A DNA stretch of 64,000 bases from Paraspadella gotoi (Eukaryota; Chaetognatha), in assembly GCA_051294375.1 (NCBI GenBank), contig CM119263.1:18748628-18812627 (forward strand). The letters run 5' to 3'. The notes below the pieces were generated by a model, which was given only the letters and a program-made list of their open reading frames with translations, was not told the DNA's origin and searched no databases. A program made the position numbers and the translations under genes. Shown here in pieces: positions 30,620 through 41,490 of the stretch (positions within the stretch are counted from its first letter, which is position 1; each line of letters begins with the position of its first letter).

Positions 30620-31123
30620 GCAATCCCATCTCAGCATCACTCGCGCCCTCTTCTTCGCTTTTACCAAATTTCATTTTCGTTTCGTTTCCCGCGCAATTTA
30701 CGCTCACGAAGATCACGTTTTACTGTCCGACTTTACTTTTTGGTGACTTGACGAATTGAAAATGCAACATTCCCAGAGATCAATGACGCCTCATTCCCAA
30801 GTTCTCCCCGCCTCGCCTTGTCCGTATTCTCGGTCGAAGTCGATAACAGTCGTCACCTGCCTCACGTATATCGCTATCCCATCACTGGAAACTTTCCCCT
30901 AATGATTCACCACTTTCCATTCTCTCTCTCTCGAACAGCCGAACACTCCTCCCGCTTTTGCGTTTTTTTTATCACTCCCCCATCCTCGACTGTCTCCACC
31001 CCCCGACGCCCCCGCTTTCGCCGCCGTTGGTGGCGCAGTCAGCAATCGCGGATCCACGTGAACGTCGCGTGACCGGAAAAACTTGGGGGGGGGGAGTAGG
31101 GCGGGTATGGTGGAAAGTTGGTG

Positions 31124-31207
31124 ATCGGTAAGCGAGTTGGAAGGATAATAAATAATAAATAATAAATAATAATAAATAATCGGTAAGCGAGTTGGAAGGA
31201 TAATAAA
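31124..31207. repeat. Tandem duplication around an (AATAA)n core
   Basis: The unit ATCGGTAAGCGAGTTGGAAG plus GATAATAAA occurs at about 31,124-31,152 and again at about 31,179-31,207, separated by AAT/ATAA repeats. This suggests slippage or unequal exchange across the short repeat. Confidence 0.85.
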
Positions 31208-32556
31208 GAAACTTTATATTTATGGTTAACATGTGCACGCAAATAGTTGAAGAATTATGCGCGTTCTGACGCAAGCGAAATGTGTTTTTAATTTGATTTT
31301 TTTGAAATTATCAAACGTCATTAATGATTTGTATGTATGTGCTGATGAGTTGCCATCTCTTTAAGTTTAACGAATGGCAATGGAAATAGAAATTAAAATC
31401 AGGAGATTAAAATTGGTGGAGCCGAATTCGCAGGTAAGGTAAGTGCGATGCCGGTGACGACGACGATCACTTTAACGACGAAGAGGACTCAGTTCGGTCC
31501 GACGTTTCTCGTCACGCAAAAAAAAAAAACACCAAAAAAACCGTGACGGCATCGCGAACGGCGGCGTCTGTCATCTGTCAATCGACTGACACGACTGCTA
31601 GGCCGACCGACCGACCAACTGCTCAAACCGACCAAGTACCGACATCGCCTTTTATCGTGACAACAAAACCGACTGCCTGTCTTTCCCCTCTCCAAAAAAT
31701 GGAACCAGCCCGACGGAAGAGCGTCATCTTTTCGCTCGTCCCTCTTCGCCCAACCCCAAGCCCACCCCACACCGAACACAACCCACCTTTCGCCATCAAT
31801 CGAACATAGACGTTGGAACATTTGTTACTCTTCGGCGTCAGAATCAATTTACGTAATAAATCGTCGTCGTCGTCGTCGTCGTTCGGGAAAAACGAATCAT
31901 CGAAATATTTAATTATCGTCGTCGCCGTCGTCTTTTTGTGGTTGTTATGGCATTGTTATTCTCATTGATTACTGATTAATTACTGATTAATGATGAGTGA
32001 TTACCCGATTTTAGCCGCAAGAATAATTTAAACCATGAAAAAGAATTTATTGCATGAATTATCATTAACTTTTATAGTATTCTCGTCTTTAAAATTCAAA
32101 GGAGATGATATTTTGGGTTTAACCGCGAAAAAAAAAATTAACACGACGAAGAATAGGCAAGGAAAAAAAAAATTAATATAATAAAAAAAGGAATCGGATA
32201 AACAGAAAATACGGTACTGCGTGGGATCAGCTTCCGTCCGTAAAAAAAAAATAGTAGATTTACGGACGATAATATTGAGATTAATAAAAAAAGATTGGGA
32301 TTTGGAATCGAGGTTATCCTTTTCAGTGGAAAATAAGGAAAGACAATACCTCGAACTTGATAATGAGAAAAGTTAAAAGAGAAGAGCGAAGTCAAATAGA
32401 AAAATCACATAACAATTTGTATTGTCCTCTTTTTTTCTCAGTTAATATTTGAAAATAATATTGTTTTTCAAACTAAACTCATGCAAACGAAAAAAAAATC
32501 TTCATGGGAGATGGAAATCCCTACAGAAATTAAAATCTAATCCCGGAACCAAGTGC

Positions 32557-32563
<7 letters not shown>

Positions 32564-32601
<38 letters not shown>

Positions 32602-32616
32602 CTCTCTCCCCTCTCT
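32564..32616. repeat. (CT)n microsatellite
   Basis: About 53 bp CT array ending in CCCCTCTCTCCCC. Confidence 0.93.
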
Positions 32617-33251
32617 CCTTTCTGCATATAATATGGAAAACAAAAATTTGGAACGTATCACTGAGCCTAATATTTCCTGTTTTTGTGGAAAAACCACATG
32701 TTGCTCGCGAGTTTTTTCCCTTTTCAAAATTACACTTAATTTCAGATATCACCTAAAATTTATATGTATACCATTACATGTATAAAACAACTAAATGTTA
32801 GTTAACATTAACTTGAAAATGAGGTATGTTTAACATGAACATGAAAAATGAGAATAATCATATGACAGGAAGAAAGCATAATCTTGGCAAAAGCAGTAAA
32901 ATTCTGATTATTAAACACAAATTATTCAAAGGTCATTCCAATCATTGATATTACGTAGTATTACTAATAGTATCGAATATTGGAACCGCAAAAGTAGTAA
33001 ATTTACGCATTTCTTTCAAAATTCAAACAAAATATCCGGGAAATTTCACGAAATATTTCGGTCGACATTCGCCGGATGTTTCCTCTTCGTCGATGACGAG
33101 GATCCGTTTGTGACTGTGAAACGAAAAAAAAAAATAAATCGGTTTTGCTTCACGTGAACTGCGGTCACAGAGAAGAGGAGAAAAAAGAAAGAACAAAATT
33201 TTCCATTTCTGGCTCAGTAAGCGAAATTCCTGGCTCCAACGCTTTGGCATT

Positions 33252-33277
33252 GTCTCTCTCTCTCTCTCTCTCTTTTG

Positions 33278-33322
<45 letters not shown>

Positions 33323-33331
33323 AGATGAGAG

Positions 33332-33364
<33 letters not shown>
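33252..33364. repeat. Inverted (CT)n / (GA)n pair
   Basis: About 21 bp of TC repeat, then an 8-nt spacer (TTTGTGGA), then about 84 bp of GA-rich repeat. The two arms can fold into a perfect stem of about ten dinucleotides with a short loop. Confidence 0.93.
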
Positions 33365-34277
33365 CGTGAGCATAGGAGCTCAGAGGCAAAGAAAACGGAA
33401 GGAGGTGGAGTGGAGAGAATGTTTGGGTTTTGTGTTGGCGGGATTTCTGTCGTTCGCGCTTTCGCTCGTATCTCGCATCCGGAACGAAAGTGGCGTCATT
33501 AATGATGCACTTCACAGGGAACCTGGGTACAGCGTATCGAGTTCAAATATATATCAGAAATTCAGATCCTTACCTTACCGAGATAGACGGAACTTTTAGC
33601 CAGATTAGCCATGCCGATTGCGGAGTTGGAAACGCCTGGAAAGCATTAATTGATTTTTTTATGTTCTCATGTTATAATTTTTTTCAGAGACAATAGCATA
33701 AATGATTAATGAAGTTTTGCAATTCACTGAAAAGAGAGAAAGAAAAACTTTAGGTATAAAAACGAACGTAATTGAAATTGATTGACAAAAAATTGAAAGT
33801 GGAAAAATAATGGTTTTGTTCTTTGTTTGTTTCACAAACTTTTATAGAACTTTTTTATCAATTTATCAATTTTATTATTTCGTTACAAATAAAGTATACG
33901 CAAATGTTTGCCCTGCATTCCGCGCGAAAGCAGCGGCTTTGCCTCGCCGATGTGGAGAAACAGCTGAATTTTCTCGTGGTTGGAAATGGAATCATGATGC
34001 GGGGAACGTAAAATTCCCTAGCAAGTGCTCGGACATTGTAGCCGTAGTGTTTTTCCACGAAATCTTTATCATTTATTACTGTAAGTGAATATATACGGTC
34101 TTATGGTTCATGATGCCTATTTTTTAAAGCCCAGTATAGGGACAAAAGTAGTTGTTATTATAAACTGCTACTATGTTCTTTGTAATTAAAACTTCTTTCT
34201 CCCGCCGTAATAAAATTTTTTTCACCAAAATATGTAGTTTTCTTTTGATTTTATTATGGGGTTATTATGATCAAGAT

Positions 34278-34517
34278 TGAAGAGACAGTAATTATTGTTA
34301 TGCGTTAGTGACAGACCGTTCAATATAAGCAGTCCCTGAGCTTCAGGGACACCCGCCTGTAACACCGTGTTACAGGCGGGTTAAGCGCCCGATCCCTCTT
34401 AACTGCTAGGCGACGACCAGGCGAGAACCCCGGACGTTTGGGTTGAGAGTCGAACGACTTGCCTCCGGCCACCAATGGCCGCTGATGATCAGTTGGTGGA
34501 TTTTAGTCCACCATAAG
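34278..34517 (-). mobile_element. tRNA-derived SINE (family A), second copy
   Basis: Reverse-orientation copy of the element at 22,054-22,289 over its full length. Near its 3' end it carries two strong hairpins: 34,333-34,350 (GTCCCTGA arm, loop, TCAGGGAC arm) and 34,351-34,381 (ACCCGCCTGTAACAC arm and its complement, almost perfect). The hairpins are cleaner here than in the intron-1 copy, so this copy may be closer to the active source. Confidence 0.85.
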
Positions 34518-35373
34518 ATTTAAATTTCATCTCCACGGCCTCATTTTGTTTTAATTTCACCATCCCAACCAACCGTTGCGGGCTCAATCCCGACGTTTCC
34601 CTGCTTAATTGGCAATGATTGAAGGGGTTAGCGGCAGGATCCCGCTCTCTCCCCGATTGTGATATTTCTCGCGCCTTATTCGCGCTACTTGCGTAAAGCA
34701 TTTAATTCACTGTAAGGTATTTTGTTGGTTTTATTTTTTTCATCAGATCGATCATAGTAGAATTCGTTTTTATTAATTTTGTTCTATCGAAAAAGTTTAT
34801 TGACAAGTATATATGTATTTTACTTTCAATAACTCCTACAAGATATGGTATTCATTGATCATTTAAAATGCTTCACCGAAAAGAAAATTTCGCTTCTGTA
34901 CTTCTTTCGTTTTTTTTTTGTTTTTTTGTGATATCGTTGTTGTACCTTTTTTGGACCAAAAGCAAATTTTTCAAAATCCCTCTCGTAACTATTGAACTCT
35001 TGGCCTAAAGTAAATTCCTTGAAAATCCCATAAAATTCCGCTTCTTCGTTTGGACTCCAACTCTTCCGATAGGTTTTTTAAAATTTTATATAGTAACGAA
35101 AAATTAGAATAAACGGCAACGGATTTGACAAAAAGAGAAAGTAAATACATTTTCGGAATCGTCAGAAGGTCTACTTTCTGAATATTTGCTCTGTTTTTAG
35201 TGTATTTTAAAGTTTAAATTGAGTGATCGCTTGCCTTAAGGATTTTCCTTTCTATCGATACCAAACCCAATTTTCTATCGCCTTTCAATCTTTGAAGTGT
35301 GAATTCTGTAATTCTGTACTTTTATTATTATTATTTTATTATGTGTAAATCCTTTCTTTTTTGTTGTCTTGGT
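34518..35373. other. Intergenic, no feature seen
   Basis: AT-rich DNA between the SINE copy and the foldback element, with no recognisable coding or RNA feature. Confidence 0.5.
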
Positions 35374-35570
35374 ATGTTAAAGAGACAGTTTGAGTATTTT
35401 TGCAACAACAATTTAATTTAATAATGAACAAATAACTTTGTGCTCAAATTCGAGCAAAATTCCACAAAATAATTTGGCGCTGATGAAGGCTCGAATTTGA
35501 GCCGAAACATGTTCGTCCCTTATTAAATTAAATTGTTGTTGCAAAAATACTCAAACTGTCTCTTTAACAT
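35374..35570. mobile_element. MITE/foldback element with identical 51-bp terminal inverted repeats
   Basis: The 51 bp at 35,374-35,424 (starting ATGTTAAAGAGACAG) and the 51 bp ending at 35,570 are exact reverse complements. A second internal inverted pair, GCTCAAATTCGAGC and GCTCGAATTTGAGC, flanks a central segment of about 34 bp. The 197-bp unit can fold into a long hairpin. It has no coding capacity, so it would be non-autonomous. Identical arms suggest recent insertion or strong pairing constraint. The target-site duplication is unclear. It lies 365 bp upstream of the transporter start codon. Confidence 0.85.
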
Positions 35571-35935
35571 TATCATTTTATTTTATTATTACTTTTAGGT
35601 TTATTCTTTTTCAATCTTATCGCCTCAATTTATTTCATTCAAATCATTTCATTAAATTTTTTTAATCAATTCATTTCATTTTGTTTTATTGATTCATTGC
35701 ATTTTAAACGTTTTCCCATCAATGATTCCCTATTATCAAATCAATAATTTGGTATCATCACATTAATAATTTGGTATCATCAGATCAATAATTCGTTATC
35801 GCAACAATCAATATTTTTTTATTCCGGATTTTTTCCTTAATTTTCTTTGATAGTAACGTCTGGGCGAGATCACTTTACTTTTTAATATTTTTTTCATTAA
35901 CAACCGAACAGCTGAATTCCAAACGAGGTAATTCG

Positions 35936-38050
35936 ATGTCTTCGTCGTCTTCCCAGCACCACCTCCATCTCCTTTGGGGCGTCGTTCACTATTTCCTCTA
36001 CGTTCTTCTCGCCGCCATGTGCTCGCCCATCTTCCGGGCGTCGTCTTCATTGTCGACGACACAGGTCTTTAGATCGACTTCACTCGTGTAATTGTCACTA
36101 CGTATAGAGACGGCACAAAACAACAACAAAACACAACACAACTTATTTATACTACCGACGACATAAACTGCAGTTTATTGTTAACGACGCTCAATTTATT
36201 ATGAATTTTAACAAGTTCTTAACGGAAATTATAAGGTTCACAACTGTACCACTCATATTTTAATCATTGCAACGAAATTAACATCTCATGATGCATCAAG
36301 TTTCCCTCCTTCCATCCGAAACCTTTAGGCGTTCCAATATCTCTTCATCGGCGAATCTCTCTCAACCCTCCCTGTCCTTCCCATCGCCATCCGCCGCTGG
36401 ACAGTTTCCAGCCCCGCCGACTGGACGACCTACTTGACGGTCGGCTTTTTAATCAACGCCAACTTCCTGATGTGGCGGACGGCAGCGGCGGTGATGCCGC
36501 TTGGCGACTACGCGGCCATAGACGCGTGCGGCGTCCTCTTCGCCCCTTTAGTATCTGCGTTGCTTCGGCGTCGATGCGTCGGCCTGATCGACGCCATCGG
36601 GGCGGCGTTTGCGACGTTGGGAATCGCTCTCGTCACCAGGCCGACCTTTCTATTTCGAGCGACGACGTCGACTGCGGAGATGACCGAAAGCGTCGCGAGG
36701 TAAAATCCATCCACGTCGAGTCTGAGATTTACCTTTAAAGCTCGACCTGGCCGCCGACCAGGAACCTCCGACTTTAAAGTTCACCTGTCTTTTGGTTACT
36801 CTTACCAACAAAATTTTATGGCGACGTTGGAGAAGGAGACAATGTTTATGACAATTTACATTTATTACAATGTAAAACGGGAGAATACTACATGACAATG
36901 AAGGTTTATTCGAGTGAGTGTATCATCCAACGGTGTCGACTTATAAGGAGGAGAGTCAGAAAGACAGAAAAAGAGAAAGAAAGAGAGAGAGAGAAACGTG
37001 GGTCGTAACTCGTAACAAGTGACCCAACGGGGACGAAAAGGTAGCTCGAATAATCGACAGTCCTCCACAATTTTTAATTTTGACACGGTCAAATCAGTTG
37101 AAAGAGTTTCCAAATCCACATTTAATCTATTTTTATTCCGCAGCGACGTTTCACTTTTGGCGACTTCAACCCTAAATTTCGTCCCGGTATACGCCTACTT
37201 CTTCGCCCTCTACGGCGGACTCCTCACGATGGCGTTGCCTTTTATTTTTGCCAAATTCGATCACCTACACTGGTCAAACTTTATCTGCATTCGTGTCTTA
37301 TGCTCCGCGGTAAGTCATTTTAATTATGGTCTACGTATGCATTATGAAATCTTTTTTAAAAGAGAAGGCACATTTTGTTATTCGGTCTCTCTGAAGATTC
37401 CTTTTAGGTGACTAACCGTTACTCAATTTCGTTATTTTTTAATTTTTTTGTTTTTTATACTCTCGCCGGGTTCTGTATTTGGGCACGATTCGCTTCATAA
37501 AAACGTTATCTGACACTAAATTTTAATCATATGATTGCTTCGTCTTTGCTACCATTTCCGGATTTTACTTTCCGGAGACTTTCGACGACGCCTTGGCGAC
37601 GTCCGGCGGCTTCCTCGTCGGCGTCCTCTCCACAATCTACCGAATCGTATCTTGCGCATGCGTCGAGTTGGAGGGATTAGGGTCCGGTACCGCGGGATTG
37701 TCTGGTAAGTGTTGTTATTTCTACTGGGAAAGTGTTATAAAATAGTACTAACAAGCGATAAAACGTTTGAATCCTAATTAGATTTGAATTTTAACTCGCT
37801 GCCACTCCCTTTAAAAACTATACGATTCATAATTGAAATTTGCAAATCTACTACGTCCAAATTAGGCAACTTCATTCACGCGGCAGTCATCCCCTTGACC
37901 GCGTTGTTTTCATTTGCGTTCTTCGGCGCGAGCCCTATTCGTCATCGAAACCGTGGTGTCGTCGTCGTCTTTGTTTTCCATCATTGGGCGACCGCCGCTA
38001 ATTTCTTCTTGGAGAAAAGGACGTTCGGGAATGGCTTGATCAAGCATTGA
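35936..38050 (+). CDS. Drug/metabolite transporter superfamily, SLC35G/EamA-like
   Basis: Exons by eye: 35936-36064, 36329-36699, 37144-37309, about 37537-37704, 37866-38050. Junction phases 0, 2, 0 and 1 fit. Hydrophobic segments are arranged as in EamA-domain ten-helix carriers. Exon 2 contains the MPLGDYAAIDACGVLFAPLV, CVGLIDAIGAAFATLGIAL and VTRPTFLF series typical of the first EamA repeat of SLC35G proteins. Exons 4-5 resemble the second repeat (GFLVGVLSTIYRIVSCACVE; NFIHAAVIPLTALFSFAFFG). The substrate is unknown; membrane location is inferred from family. Two oddities: no AG acceptor is visible before exon 4, and the last exon appears to leave and re-enter the family-like frame (one extra C near 37,935, one missing G near 37,987). 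These could be sequencing indels or real damage. Start: first ATG before the first hydrophobic helix. Confidence 0.72.
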
Positions 38051-38662
38051 TTTTCAATCAGATGTTCGTTTCATGAGTATATATAATTTAAATAATTTAA
38101 ATATTACTAACTCGCTATAATAAATTAGAATTCTAAAGTTGTCTACCTAAACAACTAAATTAATTCAGAGTTGCCCGCGAAGACATCGTGCATCAAAAGT
38201 AAATAAAATTATGGTTTGGTTAAAGGCTTTCGTATTAGAATGCTGGGTAAGTTGCCGAGAGAATAAGTCGACAAAAGATCTTATATCTCTACTTAAAGGC
38301 AGGGGATGAAATGTGAACTCTGCAGAAATTGTTGTGTCTTGGATTTAGTTTGAAATTTTTAATATAGCCATCAATGAATAATTATTGTCAGATATCTCTT
38401 GTACTAGAATCTTATAATTAAAAAATAATAGATATAGACTTATTAATACGTAAATTATACTATTAGTAATTATAGAGGCAAATGAACTCAGACGAGTGCA
38501 GCAGCCAGTAACATTAATTGTTCATGCTTTACTTAAATTGATTTTTCGTTCTATCTTTGTTGTGAAAACAGTATTTATATGCTTTGTTACTATATAATTT
38601 TCCATTAATATGCTGTCATTTGACTTTTGAACGCATATTATTTCGCCTATAAAAATTCTAAA
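38051..38662. other. Intergenic, no feature seen
   Basis: AT-rich sequence between the transporter stop and the tRNA-Arg-like sequence. No coding or RNA feature was recognised. Confidence 0.5.
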
Positions 38663-38740
38663 CGACCTTGCCAGCGATTCGAACCTGGAATCTTCCTGAA
38701 TCCGTAAGTCAGACGCGCGTTTCCATTAGCGGCACAAGCC
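38663..38740 (-). pseudogene. tRNA-Arg(ACG)-like sequence with small insertions
   Basis: The reverse strand strongly resembles eukaryotic tRNA-Arg(ACG): TGGAAACGC in the D region, CTGACTTACGGATTCAG around the anticodon, and GATTCCAGGTTCGAAT in the variable/T-arm region with a good B box. Relative to the normal gene it has about five extra bases, each a duplication of its neighbour (GC, T, T, G), and an imperfect acceptor stem. A T-run (TTTTT) that could terminate pol III follows. It is either a decayed tRNA/SINE head or a real tRNA with homopolymer-type sequencing errors. Confidence 0.6.
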
Positions 38741-38992
38741 GAATGGAGGTACAATATGACTATGAAAATAAAAAGCTTAAATTCTCTTATCATTCACTAC
38801 AAGTTTCCCAGGTCTCAGATGCCTTTCAATAATTGAAATGTTGAAAAAATAAATTACTTCGACAACGACGACGAATTTACGAAATAATATTACTAACCGG
38901 ATTTTTCCTTCCTGTTAAAATCGAAAGTCCCTTAACTGTAAGAACGAGTCCGAAAGATTTTAAAATCAACTTTCGACTGAAGCTTTCAAGTC

Positions 38993-39064
38993 GGTCCCAT
39001 GGTGTAACGGTTAGCACTCAGGACTCTGAATCCTGCAATCCGAGTTCGAATCTCGGTGGGACCT
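38993..39064 (+). tRNA. tRNA-Gln (anticodon CTG)
   Basis: 72-nt cloverleaf. The acceptor stem GGTCCCA pairs fully with TGGGACC. The anticodon arm CAGGA-CTCTGAA-TCCTG places CTG at 39,026-39,028. The T arm CCGAG-TTCGAAT-CTCGG is perfect. A-box GGTGTAACGGTT and B-box GAGTTCGAATC are present. A T7 terminator follows immediately. No intron and no encoded CCA, as expected for a nuclear eukaryotic gene. Confidence 0.97.
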
Positions 39065-41490
39065 TTTTTTATTTCTTTTAAAATGAATTGGAAAACATTT
39101 GAATGACAAAAGTTTTTTAAAAGTATCGAGGATAAATAAGTTTTGTTAATTGGTGAGTTTTTAAAATATAAAACTTGGCCTTTTAAGGTTTTTTTAATGT
39201 TTTAAGGAAAGTTTTCTCTCATTTTTTGAAAGTAATTGATTATACAAAAATAAGCTAATATATCAAAATACAATTAATATTAATATTAATAAACTAGCAA
39301 AGAAAAAATGATCAGTTAACTCCTTAAATAATTAAATACAATTTAATTGTACAAATATAACTTTTCAAAGAATTAAATTACGGCGAAAAAAAAATAAACA
39401 TGAGATTTAATTAATATTCAGTCGGGTCCGTCCCGGACGGCCTCGAACTTAACCGGAAAAACTTGGCCGCGAACTTTGGCTCAACGCGTAGTCGACGTCG
39501 CCGGGCAATTCCGGATCGGAGACGCGGCGCGAACGAGGAGACGAACCAACGACGACGACGCGTCCGCTGGAAGACCGCCTGAGCTGATCGTTGATCTAGG
39601 ACACTGGCGACGAAATCTTCGTAGGGTCGACATCTGAATAATCAATTTAAAATTCTAAATGTTTGAGACGGTCGTGTTAAAAGTGCTCATCAAGCTATAA
39701 GAAATGTGTGGAGTAAGGCGTAGTGAAAGTTACATACAAAATTCTAAAGTCAATTATGAACAACAAATACCATCAGTGAACAATTAATTTGTAAAAAATA
39801 TAATTTTATGTTTTTTAAAATTTTCGCAAGAATAGGCGTATATTTATTATATACTATCCTTTATAAAATCAAAAAATTTTCAAAATAGGCTTTTCTTAAT
39901 TTTGATTTTGCAGATTTGAATTCCCGTCAAAAAAGTAGATGAAGAAAATATAATTCATTTTTAAAAATTCTTTCATTAAGTGGGCTAAATTAAAAAACTA
40001 TATTTAATATAATAAAAAGTTAATTTTCAAGGTTTAAAATATAGCTTTTTCTTAATTTTTGACCCACTTAATGAAGGAAATTTTTCAAAAAAGTTGTAAT
40101 TTTCTTTTTAATCAACTTTTTATGAACGAATCCAAATATGCAAAAAAAAATCTTAGAAAAAAACTGAGTTTTGAAATTTTTAACCACTTTTGGTTTAGTA
40201 CATAGTAAAATATGGCCTACTGTGTAATTGTAAAATTTATTTAGAAAATTTTTTTTTTTTATACATAAATGTTTCCCATAAGTATAATGTGTGTTCGTTC
40301 CTCACTTTTAGAATTTTAATTAAAGTTGAACTTAGGAATTTTAACATACGCCTTAGTGTGAGGGTTCGCCCCTCTCTCCACGCCCTCATACCCACTGACT
40401 CACTGCCTATCGACTCATAGATCCACTTGACCTGAAGGTCTGCAGATGAATCTGATGCACGACCCGAAGCAGAAGGACGTAGAGTTCGAATTTCCGCCCA
40501 ATCGTCGCCCGATGCAGGATTCGAGGGCCGTGACCGAGAAGGCAGCCAGGAGAAAGACTTGGATGTGGCGAAGAAGGAATGAATTAATATACTTTGTACC
40601 AATTGAGTTTTTAGAATGATGAATAGGTTAAAAAATATGGAAAAACATTTCAAAAATCCATTCAAGAATCTGTAATAATATTTAAAAAGTAATTTCAATA
40701 CGTCGGTCTACATAACAAAGTGTCCCTATAAACTCGTCTCCTTTGGGCCGCGCATCCAGATCCATCGGCGGGGATCAAACACCCGCGGGAACAGATGAAA
40801 GTTTTTCTCGTCGCAGAGCCGCATAGCCGAAGTTCGGCACCCTGCACGTGGCGTGCCGCGCGGAGTATGCAGGACGGGCTCCGACCCTCTCATCTGGTCA
40901 CGGGAAAAAGAGGAGATAATCCTCTTTTACATAATTCGACAAGCAAATACAGTACGTCTATACATATCCGTTATAAAGATACAAGAAGACAGAGAGATGC
41001 CAGACGCAGCGTCTCTTTGACGACCGCCTTCAACGTAGGACATATTATAGACAAAGACGTTAAGAAAAAAGGAGAAGAACGCAAGAATGAAGTCAGAGAC
41101 CTCGTCGCGAAAGTTGTCATTTTAATGTTGTGGGTGAGGTTGTGATAAGATAGAGAAGAGATTATCGTAATATATATAGAAAAAACACGTTGAAAGAGGA
41201 TATATAAAGATATACTTGATGGCTAGTAATAGCCCACATTAATATATATATATTATGTATTAGATACTAAGATATAACATAGTGACCAACGCAGCACTGG
41301 TTAAGTCACCACCCTCCCATTTTCCCTCAACAAACGCCAGAAAATTTTGATTTTTTCACTCTAGAAACTGAAAGTCGCTTGTTAAATGTAATACGTAGTT
41401 CCCTTCAACTACAGCTGAAAAAGTAAATATAACGATTCTTTTAATCACATATATTGCCAGAAAGTGCAAAAGGTAGAATTTCTCGTTCAC
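39065..41490. other. Region between tRNA-Gln and the P450, possibly with old SINE-like inserts
   Basis: Mostly AT-rich. Two GC-richer blocks, 40,375-40,600 and 40,700-40,920, contain B-box-like motifs on the minus strand (AAATTCGAACTC; GGTGTTTGATCCC) and may be decayed tRNA-derived repeats. I looked here on the minus strand for the P450 ExxR and haem-binding motifs and did not find them. Confidence 0.4.
39424..39640 (-). CDS. Possible terminal exon of an unidentified gene
   Basis: On the minus strand a good acceptor (TTGATTATTCAG) opens a GC-rich block with gene-like codons. One frame begins CRPYEDFVASVLDQ. A frame one base away gives LRRSSSGRVVVVGSSPRSRR, then SDPELPGDVDYALSQ and a stop after SFSG. 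The two halves would join across a single-base indel near 39,580. The Ser/Arg-rich acidic end resembles a cytoplasmic tail, but no family is recognised and no upstream exon was found. Confidence 0.3.

Noticed and set aside
30541-30759. Poly-Arg frame
   Set aside because: A direct translation of the (ACG)n repeat.
31489-31821. 110-residue minus-strand frame
   Set aside because: Arg/Gly/Trp-rich composition follows from local GC-rich triplets. The plus strand is open over the same block and no family is recognised.
33810-34088. Short frame around MFALHSARKQRLCLADVEK
   Set aside because: Looks locally protein-like but stops after 35 codons past the internal ATG, has no splice sites I trust and no recognised family.
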